Source: Winogradskyella helgolandensis (GTDB taxonomy: Bacteria > Bacteroidota > Bacteroidia > Flavobacteriales > Flavobacteriaceae). From it: a stretch of DNA of 64,000 nt. The stretch is from positions 2,243,001 through 2,307,000 of the forward strand of contig NZ_JABFHO010000001.1 of the NCBI RefSeq assembly GCF_013404085.1, written 5' to 3'. The first letter of the stretch is position 1; each line of letters starts with the position of its first letter. The notes under the pieces are model-generated. The model was not told where the DNA came from, did no database searches, and saw only the letters and a program-made list of their open reading frames with translations. Position numbers and translations under genes: made by a program. Shown in pieces: positions 32,979-42,842 of this stretch.

Positions 32979-33800
32979 ATGATAATTACTAAAAAGTTTG
33001 TATTATTAAATCTGCCTAAAACAGGGAGTACCTTTGTAAGGTCTGTTTTAAAGAAAATATATAAAAATAGAAATAAAGGAAACTTATTTTTTAAAATTGC
33101 TAAAAAAATAAAGATTTTGAAACCTCCTTATAAGGAGTTGATTTTACCTAATATAAAATTTAAGCAAGGGGTTGTAAATCATTCAGATCAACATGGTGTT
33201 TATTCTCAAATACCTGAAAAAGATAAAAATAAAACAATTGTTTCTGTTGTAAGAAACCCTTTTGATAGATTAATATCTACTTATGAATTCCAGTTTTGGA
33301 AAGGAAGACCTGCTCTAGAAAAAAATATTCTTGAGTTAAACTTTCCCAATTTTCCAAATTTAAGTATTGATGAATATATTGATTATTTAATTTTAGTAGG
33401 AGAGAATTCTTATGAGAACAAACCAAAAAATATTAATATTGGTCTGTTTTCATTACAGTTTATTTATTTTTTCTTTAAAGAACCAAAAAGTGTAATTAAA
33501 AAAATAAATAAGGAGTATTTAGAAAATGAAACTCTTTTTAAAGAAGATTTAGCTGAAATTACTTTCTTAAAACAAGAATCACTTAGTAAGGATTTGATAG
33601 ATTTTTTAATACATCAAGGGTTTAGTAAAAAAGAATTAGAGTTCATTCATACGCAAGATAAAATTAACGTAACAGAAAATAAAACCGTAAATAGGTCTGA
33701 TTTAATAACACCAAAAGTTATTGATTATATTGAGAATTATGAACAGTTTTATATAAAAGTACTTAAGAGTAAAGGGATAAATTACACAAATCCGTTTTAA
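32979..33800 (+). CDS. Sulfotransferase-family protein 1
   Basis: This 273-residue protein starts at the ATG at 32979, 1 nt after the wzt stop; the open frame from 32961 would overlap wzt. The PAPS-binding loop is LLNLPKTGSTFVRSVLKK (about 9-26) and the 3'-phosphate motif is SVVRNPFDRLISTYEFQFWK. These are the two hallmarks of cytosolic sulfotransferases, which move sulfate from PAPS to a hydroxyl or amine, here presumably a sugar. The C-terminal part is Lys-rich and AT-rich in codon use, more so than the GT genes around it, suggesting separate acquisition. Confidence 0.8.
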   Translation: MIITKKFVLLNLPKTGSTFVRSVLKKIYKNRNKGNLFFKIAKKIKILKPPYKELILPNIKFKQGVVNHSDQHGVYSQIPEKDKNKTIVSVVRNPFDRLISTYEFQFWKGRPALEKNILELNFPNFPNLSIDEYIDYLILVGENSYENKPKNINIGLFSLQFIYFFFKEPKSVIKKINKEYLENETLFKEDLAEITFLKQESLSKDLIDFLIHQGFSKKELEFIHTQDKINVTENKTVNRSDLITPKVIDYIENYEQFYIKVLKSKGINYTNPF

Positions 33801-33814
33801 TAATAATCTTTTTT

Positions 33815-34462
33815 ATGACTTTTTATTTGAAAAGTAAGCCAAAAATATTTTGTATAGGTTTCAATAAAACAGGAACAACAACAATTGAAAAGGTTCTTAA
33901 AGATTTTAAAATTAAATTAGGAAATCAGGAAGAGGCTGAAATGCTTATTACTAATTGGTTTAATAGAGATTTTAAAGAAATTTTTAATTATGTGAAAAGC
34001 GCCACTGCTTTTCAAGATATTCCTTTTTCATTACCCTATACTTTTATTGCGTTAGCACAAAAATTTCCTAATGCAAAATTCATACTTACTATTAGAGATA
34101 ATGATGAGCAATGGTATAATTCAATTGTTAAATTTCATTCAAAGTTATGGTCTTCTGATGAAAGTGCACCTAAGGTAAACGAACTGAAAAATGCTAATTA
34201 CCGGTACAAAGGCTTAGCATATGAATATATAAAACAGGTATTCAATACACCCGATGACGATTTGTATCATAAACAAACTTTAATTAAGACATATAATAAC
34301 CATAATAATCTTGTTAAGGATTATTTCAGAGCACATCCAGAAAAACTAATCGTTATTAATACTTCAAATAAAGCTGATTATTTTAGACTATGTGATTTTT
34401 TGAAAGAGAAACCCTTGCATGATAATTTTCCATGGGAAAATAAAACTAGTGATATAAAATGA
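33815..34462 (+). CDS. Sulfotransferase-family protein 2 (P-loop, short type)
   Basis: This 215-residue protein has FCIGFNKTGTTTIEKVLKDF (about 11-30) as the nucleotide-binding loop and FILTIRDNDEQWYNSIVKFH as the second PAPS motif. The layout (GFxKTGTTT, then FxDIPFSLPYTFIALA) is that of the short sulfotransferase family also seen at 57683-58288, of which it is a distant paralogue. Catalysis on a polysaccharide is inferred from context. It overlaps the aminotransferase gene by 4 nt. Confidence 0.75.
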   Translation: MTFYLKSKPKIFCIGFNKTGTTTIEKVLKDFKIKLGNQEEAEMLITNWFNRDFKEIFNYVKSATAFQDIPFSLPYTFIALAQKFPNAKFILTIRDNDEQWYNSIVKFHSKLWSSDESAPKVNELKNANYRYKGLAYEYIKQVFNTPDDDLYHKQTLIKTYNNHNNLVKDYFRAHPEKLIVINTSNKADYFRLCDFLKEKPLHDNFPWENKTSDIK

Positions 34463-35532
34463 TAAACGTCACCAAAACATTTTTACCTCTTCAGGTCGAG
34501 TATCAAGCCATTTTAAAACGTGCTTGGGATACGGGTTGGATGACTAACCGTGGAGTTTTGGTACAAGAACTAGAAGCTAAATTAAAAACCTATTTAGGTG
34601 TTCCTAATATCATAGCAACCACTAACGGTACATTACCCATACAAATAGCTATTAAAGCTTTGGGTTTAAAAGGTGAAATTATAACCACACCATTTAGTTA
34701 TGTTGCTACAACATCTAGCATTGTGTGGGAAGGTTGTATACCGCGTTTTGTAGATATTGATCCTGATTATCTAACTATTGACGAAACTAAAATAGAAGCT
34801 GCTATTACCACAAATACTTCTGCTATTTTGGCTACTCATGTTTTTGGGAATCCTTGTGCTGTAGAAACTATTGAAGCCATTGCAAAAAAACATAAGTTAA
34901 AAGTAATCTATGATGCTGCACATTGTTTTGGTGTGACTTATAAAGGGCAATCTCTTTTTAATTATGGAGATGTCAGTACCTGTAGTTTTCACGCTACAAA
35001 ACTATTTCATACCGGTGAAGGTGGAGCTTTATTTTGTAGGCCGACCTATTTTGATACCCTATTTTCACATCATAATTTTGGACATGATGGTCCAGAGGCT
35101 TTTCAGAGTTTAGGAATCAATGCTAAAATGAGTGAGCCGCAAGCAGCCATGGGCTTGGCTGTTTTACCATATATGAATAAAATTTTAGAAGAACGTAAAA
35201 AAATAGTTGATAGCTATACTAAAGCCTTTGTTACAACAAAATTACAGTTACTTAAAATTAGAAAGCATTCTAAATGGAACTATAGCTATTATCCTGTTAT
35301 TTTTGAAGATGAAAACCAATTGTTGAAGGTTAAACGAGCGTTAGAAAATCATTCTATTTTTCCTAGACGTTATTTTTATCCTTCTTTAAATAGATTACCA
35401 TATATTGAGCAACAAAACATGGTTGTTTCTGAATCAATAGCTTCTAGAGTTTTGTGTTTACCTCTGTATGCCGGTTTAGAATTAGAGGATTTGAACCAAA
35501 TTATTAATATTGTAAAAGAACAATTACTATGA
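34459..35532 (+). CDS. DegT/DnrJ/EryC1 sugar aminotransferase
   Basis: This 357-residue PLP enzyme makes amino sugars from keto sugars. ATTNGTLPIQIAIKALG and TTPFSYVATTSSIVWEG frame the cofactor site, DAAHCFGV supplies the Asp that contacts the pyridine ring, and TCSFHATKLFHTGEGGALF holds the Schiff-base lysine (Lys181). It starts inside the end of the preceding sulfotransferase gene and overlaps the acetyltransferase gene after it, so amination followed by N-acetylation of the same sugar is likely (inference). No dedicated dehydratase for the keto sugar is visible nearby. Confidence 0.93.
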   Translation: MINVTKTFLPLQVEYQAILKRAWDTGWMTNRGVLVQELEAKLKTYLGVPNIIATTNGTLPIQIAIKALGLKGEIITTPFSYVATTSSIVWEGCIPRFVDIDPDYLTIDETKIEAAITTNTSAILATHVFGNPCAVETIEAIAKKHKLKVIYDAAHCFGVTYKGQSLFNYGDVSTCSFHATKLFHTGEGGALFCRPTYFDTLFSHHNFGHDGPEAFQSLGINAKMSEPQAAMGLAVLPYMNKILEERKKIVDSYTKAFVTTKLQLLKIRKHSKWNYSYYPVIFEDENQLLKVKRALENHSIFPRRYFYPSLNRLPYIEQQNMVVSESIASRVLCLPLYAGLELEDLNQIINIVKEQLL

Positions 35533-36179
35533 TAATCGTTGGAGCTAAAGGTTTCGCTAAAGAGCTATTGCAAATTGTATCTATAGATTTGGGCTTGCCA
35601 GATGATGACATTGTGTTTTTTGATAATGTCAGCACTGATTTACCTTTTAAAATTTATGATAGGTTTAAAATATTAACCTCTTTTGAAGCGGTAACTACTT
35701 ATTTGTCAAAATCAGAAGATAAATCTTTTATTTTGGGATTGGGTCAACCAAAGTTAAGAAAGGATTTATATCAGAAATTTATAGAATTAGGTGCGCAACC
35801 TGTTTCCGTTATTTCTAAAAATGCAGAAGTTGGTAATTTTGACGTTAATATAAATAAAGGTGTATCTATTTTGTCGGGTGCGAAAGTATCTAATTCCGTA
35901 GAAATAGGTAAAGGTTGTTTAATTTATTATAACACAATTATTACACATGATTGTAGTATTGGCGACTTTGTAGAAGTATCACCAAATGTAACTATACTTG
36001 GTAGATGTCGAATAGGAAATCATACCTCATTAGGGGCATCCTCTGTAATTTTACCAGATGTTACTCTAGGAAGTAATGTGATCGTTGGAGCTGGAAGTGT
36101 AGTATTAAATGATGTTCCTGATTATAGTACCATTGTAGGTGTGCCAGGCAGAGTTATTTCAAAAAGAGATATAATATGA
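35529..36179 (+). CDS. Left-handed beta-helix acetyltransferase (NeuD/PglD family)
   Basis: This 216-residue protein begins with a Rossmann-like domain MIIVGAKGFAKELLQIVS (about 1-80) that binds the sugar nucleotide. A hexapeptide-repeat beta helix follows (about 90-205): AEVGNFDVNINKGVSILSGA, TIITHDCSIGDFVEVSPNVT with the catalytic His in THDC, then GRCRIGNHTSLGASSVILPD and GSVVLNDVPDYSTIVGVPGR. PglD-type enzymes N-acetylate an amino sugar made by a DegT aminotransferase, which is exactly the gene before it. Confidence 0.93.
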   Translation: MIIVGAKGFAKELLQIVSIDLGLPDDDIVFFDNVSTDLPFKIYDRFKILTSFEAVTTYLSKSEDKSFILGLGQPKLRKDLYQKFIELGAQPVSVISKNAEVGNFDVNINKGVSILSGAKVSNSVEIGKGCLIYYNTIITHDCSIGDFVEVSPNVTILGRCRIGNHTSLGASSVILPDVTLGSNVIVGAGSVVLNDVPDYSTIVGVPGRVISKRDII

Positions 36180-37189
36180 TGGTTTCTGTTTGTATGATTA
36201 CTTATGGTCATGAAAAACACATAAAGCAAGCTATAGAAGGTGTTTTGATGCAAGATTGTAATTTTGATGTAGAATTACTTATTGCTGATGATTATTCGCC
36301 TGATAAAACTGATAAGGTTGTAGCAGATATTCAGCGAAGCCATATTAATGGTTCTTGGATAAACTACAATAAGCATACTGAAAATACAGGTATGATGCCT
36401 AATTTTGTAGGCGCTTTAGAGGGATGTCGAGGCAAATATATAGCCCTATGCGAAGGCGATGATTATTGGACAGATCGTTTAAAGTTACAAAAACAGGTGG
36501 ATTTTTTGGAAGCTAATGAGGATTATGCCTTAGCGTTTACCAATGGAAAAATTGATTACTCAGACTCCAACCATGCTAAACATTTAATATATAGTGAAGA
36601 AAAGGAGATCAATACTATTTATTCGATATTTGACTTACCAAAAGAGACAACAGATATTTTTAAACTAGCAAAAGGGAATTATATTCATACTGCTGGTGTG
36701 TTGTTTAGAAATTGGATAAAATTCGAGGGAGCACCTAGTTATATGCATGAGGTTACCATTGGAGATTGGCCATTGCATATGCTTACAGCAACCAAGGGTT
36801 TAATTAAATATATAGATGAAGATACCTATTGTTATCGTGTTAGCGATTCAGGACTTTATTCTAAAAAGTCGAGAATAGAAAAAATAAAAATGAGTTTAGG
36901 TCAATTTGCACCAATTTTAAATAGTACTTATTTTGAAGACGATGTAAGACATGTTATTACTAGTTATTGTATTAAGTGTTCTAAAACATACATTAATATG
37001 TGTTATAATGAATCTGATTATAATTTCTTTGCTGCTTTAATCGCATCATTTAATAGTTCAAACGATGCTTTAAAAAATGAATTGTTTCGAATTTTGGATA
37101 ATAAAAATAAAAGGAAAAAAAAGAAGAATTTGTTTCAGAGCATTTATTATCGTTTTAAAAAGAGAATAAAAAAACATATTAAAAAATAA
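36176..37189 (+). CDS. GT2 glycosyltransferase
   Basis: This 337-residue protein has the GT-A nucleotide-sugar domain at the N-terminus: SVCMITYGHEKHIKQAIEGV, LLIADDYSPDKTDKV, then ALCEGDDYWTDRLKLQKQVD with the metal-binding GDD in place of DxD. The C-terminal third is Lys- and Asn-rich and ends FKKRIKKHIKK, a basic tail that may hold it at the membrane. It overlaps the acetyltransferase gene by 4 nt. Confidence 0.9.
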   Translation: MMVSVCMITYGHEKHIKQAIEGVLMQDCNFDVELLIADDYSPDKTDKVVADIQRSHINGSWINYNKHTENTGMMPNFVGALEGCRGKYIALCEGDDYWTDRLKLQKQVDFLEANEDYALAFTNGKIDYSDSNHAKHLIYSEEKEINTIYSIFDLPKETTDIFKLAKGNYIHTAGVLFRNWIKFEGAPSYMHEVTIGDWPLHMLTATKGLIKYIDEDTYCYRVSDSGLYSKKSRIEKIKMSLGQFAPILNSTYFEDDVRHVITSYCIKCSKTYINMCYNESDYNFFAALIASFNSSNDALKNELFRILDNKNKRKKKKNLFQSIYYRFKKRIKKHIKK

Positions 37190-37192
37190 TTA

Positions 37193-38185
37193 ATGACAAC
37201 AGCTTTCACCATATGTGCAAATAATTATTTGGCACATGCCAAAACCTTAGCGGTATCTTTTAAAAAACATCATCCAGACAAAAGTTTTATTATTGCTATT
37301 TTAGATGCCCCAAGTGATGACATAGATTATAATGATTTAGGTGCTGATACTGTTTTATGGATTCCTACGCTTTTTAAAAGTTTAGTAGAAACTCTAAAAG
37401 ACACCTATGGTATTGCTGAGCTATGTACTGTAGTTAAGCCAGAGTTATTTCAGTATTTATTTAAAGAAGGTTCTAAAACCGTACTTTATATAGATCCCGA
37501 TATTAAAGTGTTTTCACCTTTAGAAGAAGTGTTCACCGCATTGGAAACTAATCAGATGGTGCTTACGCCTCATATTTGTAGTCCAACAGGAGATGTTGGG
37601 CATCCGCAAGACAAAGACCTTATGCGAACAGGTATTTATAATTTAGGTTTTTTAGCTGTAAATAATACTCCTGAAATTATAGGATTTGTTTCTTGGTGGG
37701 ATAAACGCGTTAAGGCGTATGGCTATCACGATTTAAAGAAAGGTTTTTTCTACGATCAAATTTGGTTAGGTTATGGTCCTGCATTTTTAGATAACGTATA
37801 TGTTTTAAGACATTTGGGGTATAATGTAGCTAATTGGAATTTACATGAACGCCATATCATAAATGATGCCGAGACCTATTATGTAAATACCAAAAATACA
37901 CCACTTCGTTTTTTTCATTACAGCCATTATAAAATGGAAAATGAACCACAAATAGCGTCTTATAATAAAAATTTTAATTTAGAAAATAGATTAGATATCG
38001 TACCTGTATTCGGCTTATATAAAAAATTATTACTCGCAAATAATTATGCCGCATTAAAAAAAATAAATTATGCGTATGGTAAACAGCCTGTAGCTCAAGT
38101 TGCGGTTAATAAATCCAAAGAAAACAGGTTTAAAAAAGCTTATAAAGCCTTTAAGAAAGCAGTAAAAATCCTATTAGGAAAATAA
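37193..38185 (+). CDS. Glycosyltransferase, GT8-like
   Basis: This 330-residue protein starts FTICANNYLAHAKTLAVSFK, the family opening in which the nucleotide-binding loop is followed by a helix. The metal-binding DxD is in TVLYIDPDIKVFSPLEEVF. The later GIYNLGFLAVNN and FFYDQIWLGYGPAFLDNVYV fit the acceptor-side motifs of GT8-type enzymes. The extreme C-terminus is very basic (KENRFKKAYKAFKKAVKILL). Family placement is by look only. Confidence 0.78.
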   Translation: MTTAFTICANNYLAHAKTLAVSFKKHHPDKSFIIAILDAPSDDIDYNDLGADTVLWIPTLFKSLVETLKDTYGIAELCTVVKPELFQYLFKEGSKTVLYIDPDIKVFSPLEEVFTALETNQMVLTPHICSPTGDVGHPQDKDLMRTGIYNLGFLAVNNTPEIIGFVSWWDKRVKAYGYHDLKKGFFYDQIWLGYGPAFLDNVYVLRHLGYNVANWNLHERHIINDAETYYVNTKNTPLRFFHYSHYKMENEPQIASYNKNFNLENRLDIVPVFGLYKKLLLANNYAALKKINYAYGKQPVAQVAVNKSKENRFKKAYKAFKKAVKILLGK

Positions 38186-38195
38186 ATAGAATTAT

Positions 38196-39203
38196 ATGCT
38201 TACTAAAGGAGTATCTATAGTGTTATGTACCTTTAACGGAAAACAAAGGTTAGAAGCTACGTTAACACATCTAACAGCACAAAAGCTAGATGTGCCTTGT
38301 GAGATTATCTTTGTAGATAATGCGTCTACTGATTGTACTAAAGAGTTTGCTGATAATTGGTGGGCTAAACATGGTAGTGAGGCTATCTCATATTTGTCTT
38401 TTGAACAGCCTATTCCAGGGAAATCATATGCCCAAGATTTGGGTTATGAAAAAGCTAATTATAATTATTTATTGGTTTGCGATGACGATAATTGGTTGTG
38501 TGATAGTTATATTCAAACTGCGTTTGAAGTGATGGAAGCTAATCCAGAAATTGGTGCTTTGGGTGGTTGGTGTGATGCTGAATTTGAAGGTGTAAAGCCA
38601 AGTTGGTTTGATGAACAGGCAAAGTATTTTGCTGTGGCTAAACAAGGGAGTGTAAGTGGAGATATTACGCTTAAAAAAGGCTGTTTATACGGAGCAGGTA
38701 TGGTTTTGAATAAAAACCATTGGCTAGAATTAAAAGCCTTAGGTTTTGAACATTTATTATCGTGTAGAAAAGGGAATAACTTAAGTTCTGGTGGAGACAC
38801 CGAATATAGTTATGCTTTGCGATTATTAGGGTATAAAATTTGGTATGACGACCGCTTATATTTTAAACATTATATGACAGAAGGCCGTATGCATTTAGAG
38901 TATTTAAGTAGATTAAGAAAAGCCATGTCGTATTCTAATTTTGTCTTACAATGTTATACTGATTTATTGAATGACCGTAAACCTAGGTGGAACCGTGTTT
39001 TAAATAAAGGAAGAAAAGCGTTGCTTAAAGAAGGTTATATTAAGGCTAAGTTATTTGCTTTAGGAGATTTTGAACAAAAAGAACAATCAAAGTCTTTTTT
39101 TAGAAATTTGTATTATGTAATTTTTAAAAAGCAACTTTATTTTACTAATAAAGTGTTTGTTATGAGTTGGCTGAAAAATAAAGAAGAATTAAAACGAAAC
39201 TAA
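38196..39203 (+). CDS. GT2 glycosyltransferase
   Basis: This 335-residue protein has SIVLCTFNGKQRLEATLTHL at the N-terminus, EIIFVDNASTDCTKEFADNW, and LLVCDDDNWLCDSYIQTAFE with the DDD metal site. LGGWCDAEFEGVKPSWFDEQ and GGDTEYSYALRLLGYKIWYD follow, as in GT2 enzymes that use a GGDTE or GEDxE catalytic loop. The next gene starts immediately after its stop (no gap). Confidence 0.9.
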   Translation: MLTKGVSIVLCTFNGKQRLEATLTHLTAQKLDVPCEIIFVDNASTDCTKEFADNWWAKHGSEAISYLSFEQPIPGKSYAQDLGYEKANYNYLLVCDDDNWLCDSYIQTAFEVMEANPEIGALGGWCDAEFEGVKPSWFDEQAKYFAVAKQGSVSGDITLKKGCLYGAGMVLNKNHWLELKALGFEHLLSCRKGNNLSSGGDTEYSYALRLLGYKIWYDDRLYFKHYMTEGRMHLEYLSRLRKAMSYSNFVLQCYTDLLNDRKPRWNRVLNKGRKALLKEGYIKAKLFALGDFEQKEQSKSFFRNLYYVIFKKQLYFTNKVFVMSWLKNKEELKRN

Positions 39204-40439
39204 ATGCATATAGCTATTGTTGTTAATACGTTTCCAACGGTTTCTGAAACTTTTATTGTTAATCAAATAACGGCATTAATCGATGAAGGACATACTGTAA
39301 AAATTTACTCGAAAAAGAAAGGAAGCTTAGAAACTATTCATAATAGTATTCTTAAATATAGCTTATTAGAAGAAGCATATTTTAATAGAAAAAAGCCTTA
39401 TAATAAAATTAAAAGAGTATTGCTTTTTTTTAAGTTATTATTTCAACATTCATTTGAATTAAATTGGGGGTTACTTTTTAAAGCCTTCAATTTTTTGAAG
39501 TATGGCAATGATGCCTTGAGCTTAACGTTATTCTATAAATTACAGTTTTTTATATTACATAAAAAGTTTGATGTTATTCATGCTCATTTTGGTGTACACG
39601 CAAGGCCAATCGTAGGTTTAAAGGCTAAGGGTTTTTTGAGGAAATGTAAACTTATTGTTTCATTTCATGGGTTTGATATCAATCCGAGTAAAATAGAGTA
39701 TTATAAAACCTACTATAACACATTATTTAAGTATGCAGATGAAATTACTGTAAATACACAATATACCAAAGCCTTACTGTTGGAAGTGAATCCTACTTTA
39801 ACAAATATTAGTCTATTGCCTGTGGGCTTAGATACTAATTTGTTTCAGAAAAAGGAACCTCCTCATTTGATAGACGAAGATTTTAAACTCGTGTATTGTG
39901 GACGATTAGTTCCTTTTAAAGGAGCATTATTGTTACCCCAAATTTTAAATGAATTAGAGGTGAGAGGTATACAATCTATAGCATTGAAAATTATTGGAAA
40001 CGGCGTTTTAAAAGAGCCTCTTATAAATGAAATTGAAAAGTTTAATCTACAACATAAAATAACAGTGCTTGGTGCTATAACCCAAGAGGACATAAAAGCG
40101 ATTTTTAGTGCGTCGGATGCTTTTATACTTCCTGGAATTTATAATCATTTAGATGGAGGAAGAGCAGAAAATCAAGGCTTGGTCATTCAAGAAGCACAAG
40201 CTATGGAATTGCCTGTAATTGTTTCGGATGTAGGAGGTATGAAATATGGATTAATACCTAATGAAACTGGTTTTGTGGTTAAAGAGAATGATATTAGTGG
40301 TTTTGTAGATGCTATTCGGAAATTAATAGAAAATCCACTTTTAGCAAAACAAATGGGTGAAAAAGGACGCGCTTTTGTTGTTGAAAATTATGATTCGAAG
40401 GTTTTGGTGCAACAGTTATTAGCGATTTATTTAAGGTAA
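39204..40439 (+). CDS. GT4 glycosyltransferase
   Basis: This 411-residue GT-B enzyme begins MHIAIVVNTFPTVSETFIVN, the opening of the WcaL/AmsK-type subgroup. It has DVIHAHFGVHARPIVGLKAK, HGFDINPSKIEYYKTYY and, in the C-terminal half, LVYCGRLVPFKGALLLPQIL, IIGNGVLKEPL and the EX7E-type region GRAENQGLVIQEAQAMELPV. It is the last gene before a 302-bp gap. Confidence 0.92.
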   Translation: MHIAIVVNTFPTVSETFIVNQITALIDEGHTVKIYSKKKGSLETIHNSILKYSLLEEAYFNRKKPYNKIKRVLLFFKLLFQHSFELNWGLLFKAFNFLKYGNDALSLTLFYKLQFFILHKKFDVIHAHFGVHARPIVGLKAKGFLRKCKLIVSFHGFDINPSKIEYYKTYYNTLFKYADEITVNTQYTKALLLEVNPTLTNISLLPVGLDTNLFQKKEPPHLIDEDFKLVYCGRLVPFKGALLLPQILNELEVRGIQSIALKIIGNGVLKEPLINEIEKFNLQHKITVLGAITQEDIKAIFSASDAFILPGIYNHLDGGRAENQGLVIQEAQAMELPVIVSDVGGMKYGLIPNETGFVVKENDISGFVDAIRKLIENPLLAKQMGEKGRAFVVENYDSKVLVQQLLAIYLR

Positions 40440-40741
40440 AACTCTTACGTGTTTTAAGCAGGAATGGTGATTTTGGTGGTTAGTCTAGAACTATCGTCTA
40501 CTGAAATTTATCAGTTTAATTTGTTTTTGTTGTACTGAGAGACACTGTTTGAAGTGATTTTGTCATGTTATTTCAATGATAGAATAAATTATTATTTAGA
40601 AGTTTTTAGTAGAAAAGGATACTTCCGTTGGGCTTCCTTTTGTATGATAATTAATTCTTAACCCTATATAAATAAAACACAAAAACAAGTACAAACAAAA
40701 TTCCTATCTTCGGATTATTTATTATAGCGCACATACAACAG
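40440..40741 (+). promoter_or_regulatory. Gap with a candidate internal promoter
   Basis: No gene is visible in these 302 bp. TATCTTCG (40705-40712) resembles a -7 element, and the same surroundings (AACAAAATT then CTATCTT) recur at 41824-41831 before the next gene, which suggests a real but non-consensus promoter. No clear -33 TTG was found. Confidence 0.35.
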
Positions 40742-41686
40742 ATGAATCAGCCTCTAGTATCAATAATTATTCCCACATTCAATCGGGCTCATATAATCGG
40801 TGAAACCTTAGATTCCATAATAGAACAAACATACCAGAATTGGGAATGTATTGTTGTAGATGATGGAAGTACGGACCATACCGATGAGCTATTGGCAAAC
40901 TATTGTCAACAAGATTCTAGAATTAAATACCATCATAGACCTATAGAGCGACCTAAAGGCGGGAATACCTGCCGGAATTATGGGTTTGAATTAAGTAAAG
41001 GGGAGTTTATCAATTGGTTTGATAGTGATGATTTGTATCTGCCAGATGCACTTACAACGATTCGTGCTGCTTTTACAAATGATACCGATGTTGTTGTAAG
41101 CCCGTTGCAACGTTTTAATTCAGAAACAACTGTATTGTCAGCGCAAAATACAATTGATAAATTGCCATTGATACCGGCTTATTTGGTAGGCGAGGTGGCC
41201 TTCTATACTATTGGGCCGACATGGAGACGTTCTTTTTTAGAGACACAAAAACAATTGTTTGATGATCAGTTGACTATCATACAAGATTGGGATTTTAATT
41301 TACGGATGCTTTATCAAAGCCCCACTATTGTGTTTTTAGATAAAGCTCAAATGCAGTATCGGATTCATGCGCAGTCGTTACAAAAGCAATTGTCAGATTT
41401 GAACTTGGATTTAATAGAAGCCGATTTTATCATTAGAGCTCAACATTTAGACATGTTGGCTCAATATTATCCAGCAGGCGTGCCTGTTTTAAAACAATTT
41501 ATTTTAGACCGGCGAAAATATTTTGTAAAATTAGCATTTACTAGAAAAGATATATCTAAAATGAGTTTAGCAAAAGATTTAATACAAACTCAGAAAGCAC
41601 ATCACGATTATGTAGGCGTTATTAAATCTTATCTGGGGTTATGGTCTTATAAATGTTTTGGAAGAGGGTATTGGTTTTTTAGATAA
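40742..41686 (+). CDS. GT2 glycosyltransferase, tandem family member 1
   Basis: This 314-residue protein has a GT-A domain: SIIIPTFNRAHIIGETLDSI, NWECIVVDDGSTDHTDELLA, then GGNTCRNYGFELSKGEFINW and FDSDDLYLPDAL with the DSD metal motif. The first 100 residues are strongly similar to those of the next two genes, whereas the C-terminal 200 are not. It is the first of three tandem paralogues that seem to vary in the acceptor half. Confidence 0.92.
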   Translation: MNQPLVSIIIPTFNRAHIIGETLDSIIEQTYQNWECIVVDDGSTDHTDELLANYCQQDSRIKYHHRPIERPKGGNTCRNYGFELSKGEFINWFDSDDLYLPDALTTIRAAFTNDTDVVVSPLQRFNSETTVLSAQNTIDKLPLIPAYLVGEVAFYTIGPTWRRSFLETQKQLFDDQLTIIQDWDFNLRMLYQSPTIVFLDKAQMQYRIHAQSLQKQLSDLNLDLIEADFIIRAQHLDMLAQYYPAGVPVLKQFILDRRKYFVKLAFTRKDISKMSLAKDLIQTQKAHHDYVGVIKSYLGLWSYKCFGRGYWFFR

Positions 41687-41858
41687 TAGATTTTGGTTGT
41701 TAGTTGTTTGTTGGTAGTTTTATTTCTAAATATAACTTTGTTTTTATGCGCTGTATAACGTATTTGAAGTGATGATTTTATAAAAAGCTGCAGTTATCAA
41801 CTTTTAACTATCAACAAAATTACTATCTTAGCCCACAGCTATTAAAACTTCTGTATTC

Positions 41859-42794
41859 ATGACCAAAGCACCTTTGGTATCTATTATTATACCTACATTT
41901 AATCGAGCACACTTAATTGGGGAGACTTTAGATTCTGTGATGGCGCAAACCTACCAGAATTGGGAGTGTATTGTGGTGGATGATGGGAGCTCAGATGGTA
42001 CTGACCAACTTATGGTTACCTATTGTGCTAAAGATTCACGGTTTCAATATCATCATAGACCAGCAGATCGCTTACCAGGAGGGAATGCGGCTCGTAATTA
42101 TGGGTTTGAGGTGAGTAAAGGGGACTATGTGCAATGGTTTGATAGTGATGATTTGATGATGTCAGAGAAGTTAGAACTATGCGTATTAGAGATTAGAGAT
42201 GAAAAAAAGGATTTGGTGATTTGTAATTTTAATACTCTAGGAAAGAAACCAAAAACTCCAGAATTAGCAATTAATGACTTATTAAAATATCATATAGCTT
42301 ATGGTACTATTAATACACAAATATGTTTTTTAAAAAAAAAGATTTTAAATGATATTATTTTTGATGAATCTTTAGTAAGAGGACAAGAGTTTGAATTTTT
42401 CGTTAGGCTGTTTAGTGAAAAGAAAATTAAATTTTCAATAATACAACAATCTCTTAGTGAAATTAGAGAGCACAACGATTCTATTACAGGTAAATATTTG
42501 AACGGAAATAAAGAGTATATTAATTCTTTACTCTATTCAAAACTAACTGCTTATAAATCATCTTCAATTTTTGATGATAAAACTCAGAATATTGTATCGA
42601 AGAAATTTGAAATTATATTATGGCGAGCATTAGTATTTAGGCACCAAAAATTATATTGGCATTATTTAAATAAGTATTTTAAAGTTAATAAAGAGATGGG
42701 TTTTTGTAAAAAGTTGAAATTTGTTTTTTTAGCAAAGTGTTTTTTTACGTTTAAAAGAGGGAGTCTAATAATTAAAAAGTATTATTTTAAATAG
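41859..42794 (+). CDS. GT2 glycosyltransferase, tandem family member 2
   Basis: This 311-residue protein shares SIIIPTFNRAHLIGETLDSV, NWECIVVDDGSSDGTDQLMV and GGNAARNYGFEVSKGDYVQW with its left neighbour. After about residue 115 (from roughly position 42200) the sequence turns into an unrelated, Lys/Phe/Ile-rich half encoded by much more AT-rich DNA. It ends with a basic, hydrophobic tail (KLKFVFLAKCFFTFKRGSLI). The contrast suggests a recombinant gene. TATCTTAG (41824-41831) may be its -7 element. Confidence 0.9.
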   Translation: MTKAPLVSIIIPTFNRAHLIGETLDSVMAQTYQNWECIVVDDGSSDGTDQLMVTYCAKDSRFQYHHRPADRLPGGNAARNYGFEVSKGDYVQWFDSDDLMMSEKLELCVLEIRDEKKDLVICNFNTLGKKPKTPELAINDLLKYHIAYGTINTQICFLKKKILNDIIFDESLVRGQEFEFFVRLFSEKKIKFSIIQQSLSEIREHNDSITGKYLNGNKEYINSLLYSKLTAYKSSSIFDDKTQNIVSKKFEIILWRALVFRHQKLYWHYLNKYFKVNKEMGFCKKLKFVFLAKCFFTFKRGSLIIKKYYFK

Positions 42795-42842
42795 GAAAAT
42801 AACTAATATTATATATTTTACTAAATATAAAAATAACAAATA